NCBI RefSeq assembly: GCF_003570905.1
Contig: NZ_QXJM01000040.1
Span: 558,001 to 622,000, forward strand
Direction of reading: 5' to 3'
Source of the DNA: Cohnella faecalis
GTDB lineage: Bacteria > Bacillota > Bacilli > Paenibacillales > Paenibacillaceae
DNA length: 64,000 nucleotides
Part shown: positions 63,202 to 64,000 of the stretch, one piece after another
Position numbering within the stretch: position 1 is the first letter of the stretch
Layout: every line of letters starts with the position of its first letter
Notes under the pieces: generated by a model
The model's database searches: none
What the model was told of the DNA's origin: nothing
Seen by the model: the letters and a program-made list of their open reading frames with translations, nothing else
Position numbers and translations under genes: made by a program

Positions 63202-64000
63202 TTGAAAGCAGGCTGGAAATCGCTGGCCTGGAGCGCGGCCGCACTCGTGCTGCTGCTATCCCTAGCGACACCGTTTAGCGTTATCACTTTATTTTTGTTA
63301 ATGGTTCCTTTCGTCGTTCTGTTCACCGCGCTTAAGCCCGGCGCGTTCGTCCTGCATTTGATTCCCGTCTTCGTGCTTGCCTTTTTGCTGCTCGGGGGCT
63401 ACGGGGCGATTGCGGCGACGCTCGGCTTCTTTTTTCTAATTCCGTCGATCGCGATGGGTTACCGGTACAAAAAAGGAGCTTCGGCCCGAAGCGCGCTCGT
63501 GCTTGGTTCTATCGTTATATTGGCGCAGCTTCTGATCGAATTCACTATTTTCTCGATCCAATTCAAGCTCGACCTGGCAGCCGAGCTGGCGTCGGCTATG
63601 GACACTATGCTCCAGCGACTGCAAACCGGAACGCTGCTGCCGTCGAATTGGACGTCGGATATGGCCGATTCAATCGTCAAAGGGCTGCCGATGCTGCTGC
63701 TGCTTTCTTCGTTCTTGTTTGCGTTGATCGCGCACGGGCTGTCCCGATGGGCGCTTCGATCGTTCGGCATTCAAGCGAACGCATTGCCGGAGGCAAGGAC
63801 CTGGCGGCTGCCGAGGAGCCTCGTTTTCTACTACTTGATCGCGCTGGTAGCTTCTTTCTTCATCTCTGCGGACGCAACCGGCTTCTGGCCCGTCGTCGTC
63901 AGCAATTTGGTGCCGCTTCTGCAGTATGCTTTCATCGCCCAGGCGATTGGATTTTTCTTTTTCCTCGCCCATGAGAAGCAGTGGCCGAAGGCGGTGCCGA
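63202..64000 (+). CDS. yybS: YybS-type DUF2232 membrane protein (3' end beyond window)
   Basis: A reading frame open to the right edge. It encodes a strongly hydrophobic protein with several membrane helices, starting KAGWKSLAWSAAALVLLLSL and including GFFFLIPSIAMGYRYKKGAS, typical of the DUF2232/YybS family. In Firmicutes it lies near rpsR and before gdpP (yybT). The TTG at 63202 is five bases after GAGGTGA; a GTG at 63193 overlapping the MazG-like stop is the alternative. About 266 residues are visible. Confidence 0.82.
   Translation, partial: MKAGWKSLAWSAAALVLLLSLATPFSVITLFLLMVPFVVLFTALKPGAFVLHLIPVFVLAFLLLGGYGAIAATLGFFFLIPSIAMGYRYKKGASARSALVLGSIVILAQLLIEFTIFSIQFKLDLAAELASAMDTMLQRLQTGTLLPSNWTSDMADSIVKGLPMLLLLSSFLFALIAHGLSRWALRSFGIQANALPEARTWRLPRSLVFYYLIALVASFFISADATGFWPVVVSNLVPLLQYAFIAQAIGFFFFLAHEKQWPKAVP

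Noticed and set aside
1..64000. CRISPR array, insertion sequence, prophage or rRNA operon
   Set aside because: No spaced identical repeats of CRISPR type, no transposase or integrase frame, no phage genes and no rRNA sequence were found.

Overview
The window is a piece of chromosome around the replication origin of an endospore-forming, moderately GC-rich Firmicute. It most resembles Paenibacillaceae (Paenibacillus or Cohnella type), but that is inferred from gene content, not from a database match. The evidence is the classic oriC order gyrA-gyrB-remB-recF-yaaA-dnaN-dnaA on the minus strand and rpmH-rnpA-yidC-jag-mnmE-mnmG-rsmG-noc-parA-parB on the plus strand, then rpsF-ssb-rpsR and yybS. 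Spore-lineage families (YheC/YheD, YyaC), parS sites and Bacillus-type signals support this.

Layout. 1-9.4 kb: replication genes reading leftwards, with DnaA boxes and a DnaA-trio-like unwinding element between dnaA and dnaN. 9.4-10.1 kb: main DnaA-box cluster, including a perfect 36-bp palindrome, then four diverged 52-bp repeats. 10.2-17.0 kb: two large secreted metalloproteases (M6 type and BSP type), each ending in FN3/CBM25 starch-binding repeats and sharing an operator. They sit between dnaA and rpmH, which are normally neighbours. 17.2-26.5 kb: conserved ribosome, tRNA-modification and chromosome-segregation genes. 26.7-30.6 kb: cysteine-desulfurase-like gene, DUF4446, yyaC, DUF3343, MscS, DUF951 and tRNA-Ser(CGA). 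30.8-32.7 kb: a TetR regulator and an MFS efflux pump with matching operators.

33.0-44.2 kb is the most interesting accessory region. It has a biuret-hydrolase-like cysteine hydrolase preceded by a perfect GlnR/TnrA-type box, an allophanate hydrolase, a 51-bp minisatellite, a BMP-family ABC importer, a cupin, a second paralogous cysteine hydrolase and a PucR-type regulator. Together these look like a nitrogen-scavenging island that imports a ureide and breaks it to ammonia. 44.8-47.6 kb: a four-domain CoA-disulfide-reductase/rhodanese/TusA/DsrE fusion with a CstR-like persulfide sensor and two CstR-type operators. 47.7-49.1 kb: rpsF-ssb-rpsR.

49.1-56.3 kb is an anaerobic block with two perfect Fnr-type boxes: a small Cys-rich protein, long HPF, UspA, AdhE, PflB and PflA. 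56.4-57.3 kb is non-coding and repetitive. 57.3-64 kb holds an ArsB/NhaD permease, an LCP protein, a CBS protein, a membrane-anchored amidohydrolase-like protein lacking its HxH motif, a MazG-like protein and the start of YybS.

Seven genes (rsmG, parB, the desulfurase-like gene, mscS, pflB, pflA, lcp) are each broken by one apparent missing base in a short G or T run. Restoring one base gives the normal family length every time. This uniform pattern points to homopolymer sequencing errors more than to real pseudogenes.
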